A stretch of 64,000 nucleotides of DNA from Ligula intestinalis (GCA_036362985.1 JAYGXS010000002.1:6964944-7028943), one strand, 5' to 3'; numbered from the stretch's first letter, positions 43,011-57,200 are shown. Notes: a model not told the origin generated them from the letters alone. A program made the numbers and translations.

Positions 43011-43840
43011 AAATGAGGTCTGCTCAGCAGCCGTCACATGAGGTCCTGTGTGAGCCAGTCTGAGATTGGCTGTTACCGAGACTGAAAACAGCGAGCCTTC
43101 CGAAAGTTCACTTCGTGTTGAGCTAGTCACTACAGTTTCACTGGGCGTTTGGTTTAACTTCTTTCCTATTTGGTGAAACGGTGTGTTCAGAAGTCCCCAA
43201 TCTTAGGCCTTAGATATAAATTTGACGTGTGAAGCTAGATGATGCGCTCTCGCAGTAGTTTCTTGACAAAAATAGTCGATGAATGCGGTTGAAACCTACG
43301 TCGGCGACGAACATCGAGACATACTCAAGAGTCGCGTGCCTAAGCCTGTTTCACATTGGACACCCTAGCACATGTTTATCTGCAAAAGTGGTTATGCTGG
43401 CCAGGGACGGTTGTTTTCAAGTCAAAGTCGGCTGGAGTGGCATTATTTGCCAACTGCGCACAGGTTAGGCACCACCATGCGGACACTGCCTGTTGACACC
43501 GAAAAACCAAGCAAGTAGGAAACTCGTTCAGCCTTGGCGGCCGGTTCAAATGACCATAACTGAATCCTAACTTTTTGTTTTCTAAAAGACACTTCGACCG
43601 TCAGTTTCGACTATGTCCACCACGTGCTTAATGATCGGCCGGAAGTAGACGCGTGGATTAGATTATAGTGATGTAGACTAGCGCGGCATCCATCATACTC
43701 TCTCTCTCTCTCACCTGGGTCCGGTGTCATGAGCAGGTAAAAAAGACCGAAGGTAAGAGAGGGCGCAAGTGGCTGGAGCCGTCACAACTGGCTCAGGTCC
43801 AACGAAGGGCGAGTGCCGTAAAGGCTGCCAAAAGGTGGTC

Positions 43841-44262
43841 GTGTCGACAAAACGAAGGTTTCCCAAATCAGAAGTCAGGGGAGGTAGAGTAGGTTGGAAC
43901 AGTTTAACTGCGAGCAAATAAGATTTACAAAGGCCCTGCCAAGCGATAGCAACCAGCTGTGTCTTCAGCCTACGCATGTCTACTGTTGAGACTTTTACAT
44001 AGCTTATAATTCACTATTTATTTAATATTAACATACTATACCAATTGTTGTTATCATTGGAGATTGATGCCCACGTTACGACTGGATATTGAGTCAGTGG
44101 ATATAAGATAATCGACCCAGATAGGATTAGTGTCGACAAAACGAAGGTCTCCCAAATCAGAAGTCAGGGAAGACATGAGGTTGGAAAAGCTATTCACTGT
44201 GAGAAAAGAGCAACGCAAAGGGCGCTATCACGCGCTAGCTGCCGGCTGCGTCTTCAAGCCAG
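43841..44262 (+). repeat. Imperfect direct repeat, period about 291 bp
   Basis: TGTCGACAAAACGAAGGTTT, CCCAAATCAGAAGTCAGGG at 43842 recurs at 44133, each followed by about 110 bases of weaker match (CTGTGTCTTCA / CTGCGTCTTCAAG). 44263-45005 is unassigned. Confidence 0.65.
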
Positions 44263-45005
44263 CTGTGAAAGTTTGTGCGCCGCTGGGAGGCCTTGACTGC
44301 GAGGTGCGTCCTTACGGCTAATTAAATGAAACAGCGCGTATCGATTGACTTGGAGCTTGCGCAAGTCTCAAGTGCCAAGTCGACTGGGGAGCGAGAGAAA
44401 AGACAAGAGCGCGTGGAACTAATTTTCACGCAGTGAGTGCAAAACGTGGCAGAGCGCAGTGGCGTTGGGTGTGTACTCCTCCAAAGCCACATTAACTCTT
44501 TTCGATTCCCCCAATTATCAGAAGCCCGTGGATTCTAATCGACCTTATCGTTGAATATCGATGAGTATTTTGGACAGAACGTGTCATGGGCCCACCCGAC
44601 AGCACGTCCCATGAGGGCCTCTGCAATTAGCGTTGTGTCAAAAACAAGGATAATATAGCTGATCACCATGCTTTTCATCAACCACAGAACCCCAAGTGAT
44701 GCAGGGGGGGGGCTTCTGTTCCTTTTTAAAACAATATTGTCTTCCTCTTAGTCGTAAACTTTGATTAGAAATTCTATCTTTTGGGAAGAGTATGAAACCT
44801 TACAGCGTCTGAGTCATTGGTATACGTGAGAAATTTAACTCAAAATTTGCACGACCTACACGCATCTCGGGCCACATCCATTCAGCACGTACGGACATCG
44901 TTTTGCTTTGCTTTTGCCTTCGATGAATTGTCGCCAAGTGGGATTAAATGAAAATAATCGATAATAAATCGTAATAATCAAATGAAAAATTCAAGCCTGG
45001 TTTCC

Positions 45006-45480
45006 CTGTAGTGGGTTTTAACACCACTGTTGAGGCCCGTGATCGCTCACTCATCGCGCCCCACTGCTGTTGACAGCGTGCCTTTGGAACCAGGCGCAAG
45101 TGAGCGCGCCTGGCCTTCCTGTCGTGACCTCAATCCGTCTGGACAAACCTCAAGGCCGTGGCTGCTGCCAGGCGCACTGACGCTCGGCCTATTAACGCGC
45201 CCACGCCCTCTCGCGGTCCGACCAATGACCTTCAAAGTTGTAGCCAGCAGTAGCCGCTCCAATGTCTGCCCCCAGACATCACTCTGGACCTAGCTCGCCT
45301 GGCGGCTAGACGTGCACTCCGGCAGTCAAGACTTCGTCCTAACTTCCTCCAATTCATGCTGTTAATAATATATTCTTCCTAATACTCTGGCCTTTCCAGA
45401 GCTTCTCTATCCTCTCCTAAGGAACTGGGCCTGGAATATCGCGGCCGTTAGTGCTAAGCTGAATAGGCTTAACAATCCTC
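45006..45480 (+). repeat. Dispersed repeat R1, copy 4
   Basis: GTGCCTTTGGAACCAGGC, TCAATCCGTCTGGACAAACC, CAATGACCTTCAAAG and a GGAACTGGGCCTGGAATATC end match 46080-46440 in order. Confidence 0.7.
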
Positions 45481-45871
45481 GATAGTATCGCCAAAAGATA
45501 ATCACTCCCACTGTCCTGTCTGTCAGGTCAGACCGGTTTCCAGTTGCCCGTCTCATTTGCTGAAAATTCATAAGCTTAGGAGATCCAAGCCAATTCTCAC
45601 ATACACAGGGGACATTGCAGCTTGCCCCTCGTTCGGAATGAGTATCGATTTACCATCTCAGTGGGCACGGTCTTTAGCTGAGACTGAAGCACGTCAGGTT
45701 AACGTTGATTAGGAGGGGTCTGATCTGTGTCGTGAGGATGAAAACTCGACTATTAACATCACTAGTGGTTCTTTGTCCCCGTCTTTATTTTGGATGAGGA
45801 TGAAATTGCATGCGATGACCGGTTTGGAGTCTGCCTCTCTCGAAAGCATGTCAAACTCAAATAGGGTAGTG

Positions 45872-46602
45872 CAGTAGAACATAAGTTAACAAGCTTAATA
45901 CCGTTCGGCACAGAGCTCGTCATGCGAAAAACTCCTCTTAAGAAACGTGCCGAATTCAACTGCATGAGTCCACTGATTGGCTGCAGGCGACCGAAGACCC
46001 ACACGCAGGTAGCAAGATGTAGTGGGTGTTAGCGTCACTGTGGAAACCCGTGATCGCTGACTCATCGCACCCTACTGTTGTTGACGCCGTGCCTTTGGAA
46101 CCAGGCATCAACGAACGTGTCTGGCCTCGATCCGTCTGGACACACCTCAAGGCTCTGGCTGCTGCCAGACGCACTGACGCGCGACCTAATGCGGTCCAAC
46201 CAATGACCTTCAAGGCGGCGGCCAACGGTGACCACTCGAATGTCTGCTCCCATACATCACTTTGCACCTAGCCCAACTCGCGGATAGACGTGCGGTCAGG
46301 TAGTCCAATATTTCACAACCCATTCTTCTGTCCTTCTGCAGAATCAACTATTCCTAACAATTTGGATTCCCCAAGACTTCTCTCTATCTCAGCTCCCAAG
46401 GAACCGGGCCTGGAAGATCGCAGCTGTTAGGGTTAATCTTCTTAGCCTTAGCCCTTGCGATAAAGACTCAATGGCAGATACAGGCACTGACAACCCGTTA
46501 AGTGAGTAGAAGCTCATCAATTGAGATAACGTTTACGCGAGAGGCTCGATCGTCACCTGAAGTGCTCGTAGATGGGGCTGTTTGCTGCCCGAGGTTCCAC
46601 TG
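45872..46602 (+). mobile_element. Tigger-derived MITE, copy 2, interrupted
   Basis: Left part CAGTAGAACATAAGTTAAC and a GGCACAGAGCTCGTC block; right part GCTCGTAGATGGGGCTG, GAGGTTCCACTG|TA. The middle (about 46016-46440) is an R1 copy, so R1 entered the MITE. Confidence 0.65.
46016..46440 (+). repeat. Dispersed repeat R1, copy 5, nested in a MITE
   Basis: GTGATCGCTGACTCATCGCA to GATCGCAGCTGTTAGGGTTA. It interrupts the Tigger-derived MITE. Confidence 0.7.
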
Positions 46603-47439
46603 TAGTAAATACTCACAACCCGGCAGTCAAGTCATGAACCCCTGAAGCCCCAGTTTCGTTCAGACGCACTGTAGGCCCCATCAAACGTGTCGCTAACCCG
46701 CCGTTGCTGTTTTGCAGTTTTAAGGAAACACAGATGTTGGAAACTTCCACTAACTTAAATTAGGTTATCTAATTGCACACAGCTGAGTGTGTGATCCGTA
46801 TTCTGTGCGTTAGGTTGATAAGCCACCTTACAATTGGTCTGTCCGATAGCTGGGACTGTGGCGCTATCTATGTCTCGTTGAACAGTTATCATAGAACGTT
46901 AATCGAGACTTAGGAATCTTTTTTAGAAGTTATTAAAGTAGTCCCAGCTTCTGCATTTCCAGGTAAAGACAGAAACACGAAAGCCCTAACTATTGGTGCG
47001 AGGCATATGTGTGATCGTCTAATTATTTCGGGAAAACTGTAAGCTGGAGTGCATACCTAGTCTGGGGTTCAGGGTCAGTATTCAAAGTACTTATCTGAGC
47101 GTCAGATGCACGCAGAAGAAAGGGGATATTTCGAGGACGTGCTATCATCCCTGTGTGGCCCGAAGACAGATTGATGACCTCATCCGTAAGCGTCATGACA
47201 GTACATGGGGAAATGACTTGTATCCAGTTTACTCAATCAAAATCGCAGTGTTTTGCCTCATTATGAAGGGGAAATCAAACTCCGTAATTTAATCTGGTGT
47301 TTGGCAGTTCTGTAGTGACTAGCTTGCGCCGAAGGGAACTCCGCTAGAATCGCACGACTGTGGTTCTCGGCGTCCGCGAAAAGCCAATCACAGATCCCGC
47401 ATAGCTGGTCCTTCGCACGGTGACGTTTAGCAAGCCTAC

Positions 47440-47675
47440 ACGCGTGAATTGCCTTCTCTTCCCACTGGCCTGACTGCCGCCAAACCGGCGTTTCGACCTG
47501 GCTGGCCCTCCTGGCTGGTCGTGTGCTCCAAAGTCAAAACTCTTTCCATCCATTTTCCGTTCCTCTGTGTTCACAATATACTGTTGCTAATACTCGGGCC
47601 TCTACTGACTTCTTCTAGACTAAGTAACCACGGTCTGAAGATCGCAGTTGCTAGGGTTTAACTTATTTTCCCTGC
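47440..47675 (+). repeat. Dispersed repeat R1, copy 6
   Basis: CTGCCGCCAAACCGGCGTTT, TCAAAACTCTTTCCATCCAT, ACAATATACTGTT and GATCGCAGTTGCTAGGGTTT match 5670-5850. Confidence 0.7.
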
Positions 47676-50600
47676 GTACTTGGCGATGGTTCTACATAAC
47701 TGCATTAGTCTCAATCTCTAGCAATAGGGCACGGATGAATGGCTCACCTTTTGAGCATTTGAATTCTTAACCTCCTCGACACCAAATGAAAATTCAGAGC
47801 GACGCGAACCACCTTGTCCGTAGAAAGTTTCAGACGGGGCTAGCAGGTTCGTAAAACCCTCGCTAGGATTCCAAATCTTTCAGCATAGACACGCCGACAT
47901 ATCGCAACAAGTGGACTTTGGACATATACGGTGTCTCCAACTGATGATGGATGTTCAGAATCATCGTTCGGCCTAGTCTTCTCAGTATCAACGGCAGCTA
48001 TTTTGGCCAAATATACTTAATGACCTTGCAACAGTCATTCATCAAAATCTACAGGCAGGAATACATCGAATAACAAACGTTACTAAAACTACAAATTCCA
48101 AAAAATGGCTGTGATTACATCGTTCAGACACATGCATTATGCTATTTTTCATGACGTATTATTTAGATGATAGAACCTATTCAACGATACATCAACAGTG
48201 TGAGGACAAACACCAATAGAGAAAGGATTAACGAAGAAACACAATGATGTAGGGTAATTTGTGCAAATATTCTCAGGTTTAACTTGAAAAGTATGTTTGG
48301 CAAAAACGATTTTGGTAGTTCATCATCGGTCCGATAAAATTGCATGGCGAATGAGACAATCAGTTATGTGAAGTGTTTTATATGTTGAATGAATGCAGGT
48401 GTTTCACCGATCTAGTCAAGGAACAATTAATTTCCGCTTTGCCGAGGAGCTCGCAACGCAAACCCTCAATGACCGTCACATAGAGACAAAGGTGATATGA
48501 TGAAGAAGTGGATCCGACAAATCATCGGGCCGATAAAATTGCATGGAGAGTGAGAAAATCAGTTATGTGAAGTTTTGTATGTGTGTTTTTGTGGCGTGGA
48601 GGGTGGGCGCTTAGTCATCCTTTCGTTGCCTCGTCTCGTGCCTGCCAGGATCGGCGTGTAGAGGAGGGAGGATGTTTGAGGTCTGAACATCAGACGCGCA
48701 GCATCTGTTTGACTGCTCTCTGTGGCTTCGAGGGGCGTGCGATTACCGTTTGTAGTCGACTGATGGCCTCTGAAACAAAATAGATGAGGGCGAGATTCCA
48801 AATAGGTCTTTCTTTCTCCCTTAGAACTCCATGGCAGTTCTTTGGGCTTGGCGCGAACGCTGGTTAAGAAAGAGTCGATCTTTAATGGTTTTGCCTTTCG
48901 AGTTTTAAACCTGCTTCATACTTCAGACTTTGAAGATTAGCGGCCTTTCCACAAATAGGAAACTACGTATTGCTAGAAGGGCCTGTTAGCTACTTCCTCA
49001 CGAAAAAAGCATGAGAGATTTCTACAGTCTTTATTACTTTAAAAAAATACCAAGAACACACAATTCGAAGAAAAAGTTTTGCTTATATTTAAGTAGGCGG
49101 ATAAAATGACATCTTTAGAATTAGCCAATGACCATAGAAAATTACCAATTTTTAACTAGTTAATGAGTGATTATCATCTTAATAAAAAATTATTCCGCAG
49201 TGTCTATAATACAGGGACAACCGTGTCTAGTAAATTATCCATATATGGATTATTATATCACAAGACCAAGAGTACTCTGGCTTAAGTAAGTAGCTCTTTG
49301 GCCATCCACTTGCAGAGACCATCACATCAACGTTTCTTCAGATGTTTTTTAATGAATTAGATAATCGATGCACCGTATAGCCACTTTCACAGTACCAGAG
49401 AGTTATCTCGAAAAATTCAATAAAGTACATGGTTGGCGTTAATGAACCGAGGAAAATTGTTGACGAATAGGGGAATCATGGATGATATATAAAAGTAATT
49501 TCGCAAAATTGAACCACCCAGCGATCGAGGGCACCTATAGAACGCACTTGTGAACGAATGAAAATGTGTCAAGTTATTTTTAATTTAACGGTAAACATAT
49601 AATCATACAAGAGGCTATGCACGAAGGCTTTTTTCGGTACTCAAAATTATATGACGGTGCATCCTCCCTGATTCGAAATCCCAGCTCCATTAGCTTGACT
49701 AAAAAAACATAATAGGCAACAGTTTACGTTTTAGAGCTTTCTCTGGCCTCTGGACTCTAGTGAGCATGCCTGTGAGCGTTTGCCTTGCTCGGTTTACGAC
49801 ATCCTGAAACTTCCAACTGTCTGCCAAGCACATACCTTTTACTATCTAAGGCACTGTTCTTCTAAGAAACCATCTTTTCTGCTCTTCTTACAGTCACATC
49901 ATTATGATTTGGATTGACACCTTGTAAATAAGTTGAGTATCGGAGGCCTTCACCGGATAAGACGGTGCCACTCAGTAGCAGTATTAAGACGTTTTTTAAG
50001 TTCAGTTGTGGCACCCAGGTAAGCGTTCGGGAATTCAAGTTAGGCAAATGAACGTTTTCGTTGAATTCATCATCAGGCAAATCCAATAATGTAAGGGCGG
50101 TTAGAGTTAACAAAATTCTACGCTATCAATCAGTGGTAATTAGGGAGAAAAGGTGAGGAAGAAGTGTTAAGAGATGAAGGGGATCAGATTCTAGCCTTAA
50201 TTAGGGACCAGAGAGGGGAAAGGGAAGAGAAGCGGTCCGACAATTAGTTCACGTCGCCCTGTCATCCTTGTCTCGAATATTTGGGAAGGCGTGTCACCAT
50301 CTTGTGACGGCGTGGATAGCCTGGGGATGCTTGCTATCACTATCTCGTCGCCGTTTCGCTGTGTGGTAGGAAGCGTGTGGAAGGACATTGAGTTGGTATT
50401 CGGCCATGGGAGCCTTAGGGCCGCTACAAATACCTTATTTGCACATAAGATCGGGTTAGTGGGGCGTATGGTGACTGCCCCTGCCGTCGAAAGTATCCGC
50501 TGACACAGGAACTTGGAACGTTTCACCGGCACTTTGTGCAGGACTCGAAACGCTTGGTTTACACTTACTCGTTGCTTAAACTTCCGATAACTCTACCCTC

Positions 50601-51200
50601 CCTTATGTTCTTTTATTTGCCTGATGATGAATTAATCAAAAACGCTCTTTCATCCAATGCGGCTTCCTAAAAACTATTTTTCTTAGCTGTTTTTGATCTG
50701 TTCTAGTTATGAGTGCCAGATTTCAGGTAATGATTTGGAAATCACAGCTTAAGTGCTTTAAAGACTGATGGCAATACATTTTTTTTCAGACGCAAGTGCA
50801 AATGTTTAGTTCGCGACGGCATCGTCCTCTGAGGTAGCTCTACTTCCATTGAAAGAGTAGTCTCCCCTCACCACAGAAAGGTGTCTGAGCTATGTATGTT
50901 CCCTGCTTTAAACGACACATGAATTTCGACAAAAACGTATCTCAGTATTTGTTGCTTCATCGTATTATTAATAGGAAGTGCTCATAAGGAGGAGTGTTGG
51001 CTTTGTGGTCTGAAAAGACTCAGATGATCCCGTCTTGGTTAGAATAAAACGCACACGCAAAGCACGCGTTTATATGCAGTCACCGTAACAGATGGTCAGC
51101 CAATAGGATTTAAGTGACCAATCGATTACTGCGAACAAGTTAGGGCCATTTACCTGCGGGCCTAGGCTGTATTCAGGAACTTTTTTATAGGGGTTCGGCC
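47676..51200. other. Mostly unassigned, upstream of gene 2
   Basis: Contains a SINE fragment at 48405-48515 (inverse of the 5' part of the 52371-52686 unit: AGCTCGCAACG, GTGGATCC) and decayed Penelope-like words near 48325 and 48522 (TCATCATCGG.CCGATAAAAT). CCAAT occurs at 51103 and 51119, within 110 bases of the gene 2 ATG. No other gene is supported. Confidence 0.4.
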
Positions 51201-51294
51201 ATGAATAAAGGTGGCAAAAAGGAGGATCAAGTTCAATTGGAAATAACCACCCAAGAAGACTGGGAAGATCTCATGCAAATGGATGGGCTAAAAG
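51201..51294 (+). CDS. NME8: Gene 2 exon 1
   Basis: ATG in TCGGCCATGAAT. MNKGGKKEDQVQLEITTQED, then WEDLMQMDGLK. Donor AAAG|GTTTGT, phase 1. An upstream TAG close by sets this start. Confidence 0.75.
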
Positions 51295-54200
51295 GTTTGT
51301 AGATTCCGAAAAGCGTCTAGTCAGTGCCACCATCATAGTGATCGATGTTTTTCAAGAATGGACCGGTCCATGCGCCGCATTGTTCGGACTTTTTCGAACT
51401 CTCAAGGAGGAACTGAACGATAAAATGCTGATATTTGCAACAGCTTGCGCAGACACGGTGGACTCTTTGGAAAAGTACCGTGGCAGATCAGAACCATACT
51501 TTCTATTTTTTGGGGTAAATTAACATTGAAGATGATCTGCGACCTCTATCCAAACAGGCTTCAGTTTTAGTGAATGTGATAAAAGGTGTAAATCCACCGT
51601 TAATGGAAACGACCATAAGGGAGATGTTAAAGAACGAAAAGGAAGCATTTGCCGGTTTTGTTGCACGCGTCGAGGTAGAAGACCTCTACCTGAAAGCCAT
51701 CGAGGAAGCCAAAGAGGCGGAAGCCAAACGGAAGTCTCTTGAAATGGGTAGGGTCACTGTTTTAAGGAAGATGCATGTTTGGTAGAAATTGACCAGGAGA
51801 GTACGCTTGTCATCATCTGCCCTCCTTTTGTTGGAACGGATCAAACGGATGCTATTATCGAACAGGTAGATTTATTGATTATGAATTAATAACGTGCTTC
51901 ACAGTTCACTTCCAATGAATTCGAAATCCTCCTTGATGAGACACGACCCCTGGATGATGATATGATTGATGCTGTACTTAACGACGAGATGGATGACCCT
52001 GACTTTGGGCCTAGACTCAATGTGATGTCCAAGGGCCCGGCTCGGCTACTGGTAATCGCTAAGGGACCGCAGGGCGTTCACGAGGCTATAGTTCCCTACA
52101 TTTTGACTGTCGAGCCCGACGGTAATGAAACTGCTGCTGCCGAAGGTGAGGAAGATGCTCCAAACCCCCCAATTGAAAGGTGAGTCGATGACGAAAGTTG
52201 CGTTGATTTCACTTTAAAAAAGACACGCAATTTTATTGGCTTCGAATGCTCACTGCTGTTCTAAAAATTTACAAAAAGTAAGGAAAAACAAAACGGAAAC
52301 ATCTCAATCGTACCCTCAAACATAGTAACATTTGGTTATTGTTCCCTAACGTAAATAATATTAGTCTTGATGAAATGGATCCGAACCCGGATCCGAATGG
52401 ATCGGAATGGCCACTTCTGGCTTGTTAGTCGTCGTCAGCCAGTCATAACCAATTTCAAGGGTTCGAACTCCCGAGAGTTGAACCCGGGACCTTTGGTCAC
52501 TGAGTTCAATACTCTACCACTGCACCACGGGCTCCTTGCTTTGTCGGTTGAGATTGCAAATATGATGAATATATGTGCTTCGACGATCTAGTAGAAGAAC
52601 AATTAAGTTCCGCTTTGCCCAGGAGCTCGCAACGTGAACCCGTTAGACAGTCACATAGTAACTATGATGATATAATGAAATGGATCCTTCACTCGAATAT
52701 ATCTTGTTTATTTTTAGCGCTGGTCGCAATGCAATCAAGCAATTTGCCATTTATTTCTTTTCCTGTCCCACATATAGTCTTGAACAGCACATTCGTCGTT
52801 TAAAACCTACTCTTTTGAAAAGTTGCTTCCTGTTAGCTCAATTTTTTCATTTTCTAAACCGTCCATGGCACTAGAATTGAAGTTATCCTCGAACTCCATC
52901 TTTGTCATATGCATGTGGTGTCTAAGTAGTGGTCGTGCTTAAATCACTACAGTCATCAGATGGAAGCCTAGACAATTGGTGCAAGACCGAAGTATTAGAG
53001 TGAGGGCTTTATTGTTGTCTCAGAGAGCAGTGACCACTGACGAAACCAGGGCTGGTGTTGGCTGCGTCCATTCGTATCTGAGAAGATGGGAGATTGTGAG
53101 AGAGAGATGACAGTTGCTTTCACATGCTTTTATAGCGAGTTCGAGGCGTTTGCTATTGGTGTCTTGCATTCTCCGAGGGGGTGTTGCCTGTATTAGCCTC
53201 TGCTGCGTTGGCCGAGTGGTGGCGTATTTAAATGGCCCGTAGGCATCCGCGACTGGTTTGGACGCTCCTGTGTACTCGCCTGTAGGCGTACGTTTGTGTG
53301 CGGGTGGAAATCGGTCAGGGATCTTCAGGTCAGCAAATCGGAAACAGCTGCCTGGGAAGTTGCATGATGTTGACGCAGCGGGTGTTGAACGCAGAAGGCG
53401 GCAGAGCATTGTTGACTGTCCACCGAATTATCTTATGGATTACCACATAAAATCAGCCCGTCTCCTTTAGTGCTTCAGAAAACGTTTCAGACATTGATTT
53501 AAAGATCCTCATTGAGGGTGTTTGTGGTTACTGTTCTGGTTCGTTCAGAGATTACATGACAAAAACGTCTGCCTTAGCCATGTGTATTTTTCTGCTCCGA
53601 TTGCATGTTTTGATATTCGAATGAAGTTAACTAAAATGCATGTACGCTAGAAAGATTACACAACTATTACTTCGGCCACCAGCAGAGTGACAGTATGCGT
53701 GATGGACCTAGACTTCTAGCAGAATAACTAAATGAAATTACGTCTATAGGGTGTGTGCCAGAAGGAGGCATAATGATTTGGATTCCGCTAAGTCTGGATG
53801 AATCTTTACTTCTATTGTGCTTTTACAATGAGCCCCGCAGTAGAGGCACTAAACAAACACCGAAGCCTTACCAGGAAACGATAGGCGTCAATGAAAATAC
53901 GCTCCAATACAAAATGTCACATGGTGTGGCGGGGTGACACGCCAAGGTGCAGGCTCACGCCGCGCTAGGCACCTGCGCCCAATCTCACATGTGATGAGCT
54001 TGACTCATTATTGATAGCAGGACTGGATGAGCGGACTAGGCGAGAGTGTGATAGAAGCAGCGCAAGTTTTTCATCCGTATAAAATAGTTCACATGAAAGT
54101 CACTGTGCCTGCGCTCACCCTACTGGGGCACATACCGTTTATCGTGACGGTCGAACTATCAAACAGCGTTTGCGCATTATATACAATGGCATTCATTGCA

Positions 54201-57200
54201 CTTAACTGGATCCCAGGACGCCGAAAGCCTCGGACAGTCCGCTAGAACTTGGAAAATTGAGGTGAGCTTGGGGTTGGTACAAGACATACTTCCTCACAGG
54301 CGTTCGGCAGATTCTACGATAGAAAATATCGGAGAGATTTTAAATTCGAAAAAAATTCCAATTTGCGATTGCAAAGTCAGATTGGCAAACAACTTTTTTG
54401 AGTCATTCATCGTCAGGCCGATACAGTGACGTGGTGAATAAAAACGGCCAGGTAATTGCAGCGTTTGAAATTATACTGAAGCGCCAAAAGTTGATCATAC
54501 GATAGCTAACCTGGATGACTTATTGAAAAGCAGGTCAAACTGCACTGACTCTTTTTTCACTCTGGCTTTGCATTGATGTAGGTTTTAAGACACGCTTATA
54601 AAAGCATAATCGAGGGGTTATTCGCGTTTGGCAGACCCATACAGGCTGTTCACCAGTGGAACATCACGTCTGGTAGTTTTTAATTTGCTTATCATCCCAA
54701 GACGCCTAATTAAAGTAGATGCATTGCCAGTCTGATTCACTACAAGACAATTTATGACCTGTCAACCCGCAAGCACTTTGGAATGGTTTTAGATCCCGTC
54801 GTTTTGATGGGCAAACTACCGTCTATCCCAGGCTATATTTGACCACAATACCAAAAGAACCAGGCAGTCTTCTTAGAAAGTACCTGCGTGCTTCCCCTTG
54901 CGTGCTGACTACAACATACTGTCAAAAGCATTTTTACCAATGGCTGTGGCCTCAGTGCTTCCTTAGAACCTGATCGGTTCATGTTTCCAAGAAGCGGTTT
55001 GACTTATCTGGACCCTTCTTCTCGAAGCCTCTTTGGCAGGATTTCAGTCAGCTGAAGGAGACGTCATAAATACACGCAATTGCTCAGTGTGAATAACTTG
55101 CAGGTTTATGCACACTTTTTCATGGCCGATCGTGTTGTGTTCTCAGTCGTGTTCTGGTGTGTTGAGGCTTGGGACAGCACCCGAACACATCTACGGTCTG
55201 TATTATTGCTGCATACTGGGCCGGGTAATAACAGAGTTCAAGTGAGAAGAAGCAGCACGGTTTAACTAGTAAATATTTACATAATACTACAGTTGAAGTG
55301 TCAACGCCTCGCCAGACGAAGCAGCCAGGGTTGGTGAATCCTAAACCAGATCGGAGTACACCTATGTAGTAAATCTACGTCCCGATCGACAGCCGGCCAG
55401 ACGTCGACCCGTTGGCTCAGTGGATAGGACGAACATCTCTAGCTCACTGGTCGCGGGTTCGAAACCCGACTGTAGCGGCAGTTTCTGTGGCTATACTGGA
55501 GTCAGATAATATTACAGTGTTCCTCAAAATTGTTTTAGAGTTGCGAAAATTCCCATCAGCGAATTCAGAAATCCACTTCGGCGAGTATACGTGTACTTTC
55601 GACAAATTCTCGTCAGGCCTTACCTTTATATGGAAAGTGGGTGCGAGTCTAAACGTGCTCGTCTTTTCGGATAAGTGCGTATTGGGAATGGGGGTGGGGT
55701 CGATAATTGAAGGCTGGTTGTAAGGGTAGGGTTTGATGGAGCAGTCTAGGGGAGGGGGAGGCGGGGGGAGGGAGACAAACATAGCGTGAATGACTGCATG
55801 CTGCTAAGTGACTGTGGGCCATGCCAACTGTGGGGCTTGCAGGAAGTTCTTTTGTGCGCACAAAGCGGGCTTTATTAGCCTGATAGCGGTCGCTTCTGCT
55901 GTTGCTAGTAGACGCTGTCAAAGACCCTCAGATTACTCGGAAAGCTTCGTTGGGGTCCACCCGATGTCCAGAATCGACCATGTGCGCCAGAATATAGCTG
56001 TTTACGCTCCTGAATTCACCTTTTCTCAGCCATGCCGGGAGGTGTTTTTTCATTCTTTTGGATAGGCGCTGGCTCGTACGACCAATATAACCTGCTCCAC
56101 AGGAACAAGTGAAAGAGTAGATGTACCTTGAGGTGGTCTGAGCTGGTAACCTATCCTTGCCTTCCCCATGTAAAATTGGGTTGGTTGAGAATAATACCTG
56201 AAGTCTGGCTGCTGGGACGTTTCTTGCAACGGCTTGGCCAAGGCGTCTTTTCAGCAGTTCACTTGCTGCGTCCCCTCAAAAGGGGACTTTGAGGAATAGT
56301 GTTTACTTTTCTACAGTAGGTGCGTTGCTTCTTATTTGTTTCTCAGCCATATTCCTTGTAATGAATCTCTCAGGATACCCATTCTCACGCACTAGGTCCT
56401 TGAATTTCTTGACGAGAATTTGTCAAAAGTACACGTATACTCGCCAAACTGGACTTCTGAACCCTTTGTTCTGTTTACAGTTCTTGTTTCCATGTCCTGT
56501 TTCGGGTATAACCAAGGTCATCCTTACCATAATCTCAAATTATGTACTTGCATTGGCTCGAATCATCTTTCTGGGATTTAATAGCCTTCGTCTCAGGTTA
56601 CCCATTTTCACACAATAGGTCCGTGATTTTCTTGCTCCTCCTCAATACTGTCTGCTAAGCAAATTTTCTTAGCGATTTCCACAACCGAAAATGACGCAAA
56701 AGCACTCTTTTATGTGGTCAACCAAGCACACCCATCCATAAAGTTCACACTGGAGGTGGAAAAAGCAGGTTCGCTTCCATTCGTGGGCGTCCTCCTAAGT
56801 TGCAGCCCTGGGGGTAGCATCCGAAGGAGCGTGTATCGAAAGAAAACCTGGTCCGGACAGTACAGGAATTTTAACAGTTATTACTCCTTCAACAGAAGCG
56901 AAATCTAGTCCGCTGCTTAGTGCAAAGGGCTAGAAATATTTTCTCAGCAGACAGTATCGAGGAGGAACAAGAAAATCAAGGACCTAGGGCGTGAGAATGG
57001 GTATCCTGCGAGATTTATTACAAGTAATATGGCTGAGAAACAAATAAGAAGCAACGCACCTACTGTAGAAAAGAAAACACTATTCCTCAAAGTCCCCTTT
57101 TGAGGGGACGCAGCAAGTGAACTGCTGAAAAGACGCCTTGGCCAAGCCGTTGCAAGAACCTTCCCAGCAGCCAGACTTCAGGTATTATTCTCAACCAACC

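Noticed and set aside
50040..50660. Further family B hammerheads (CATCATCAGGC near 50066, CCTGATGATGAATT near 50620)
   Set aside because: Only the CTGATGA word is present; no GAAACGTC block at the right distance.
55411..55485. Functional tRNA gene
   Set aside because: T arm is perfect, but acceptor ends do not pair. Kept only as a tRNA-like repeat.
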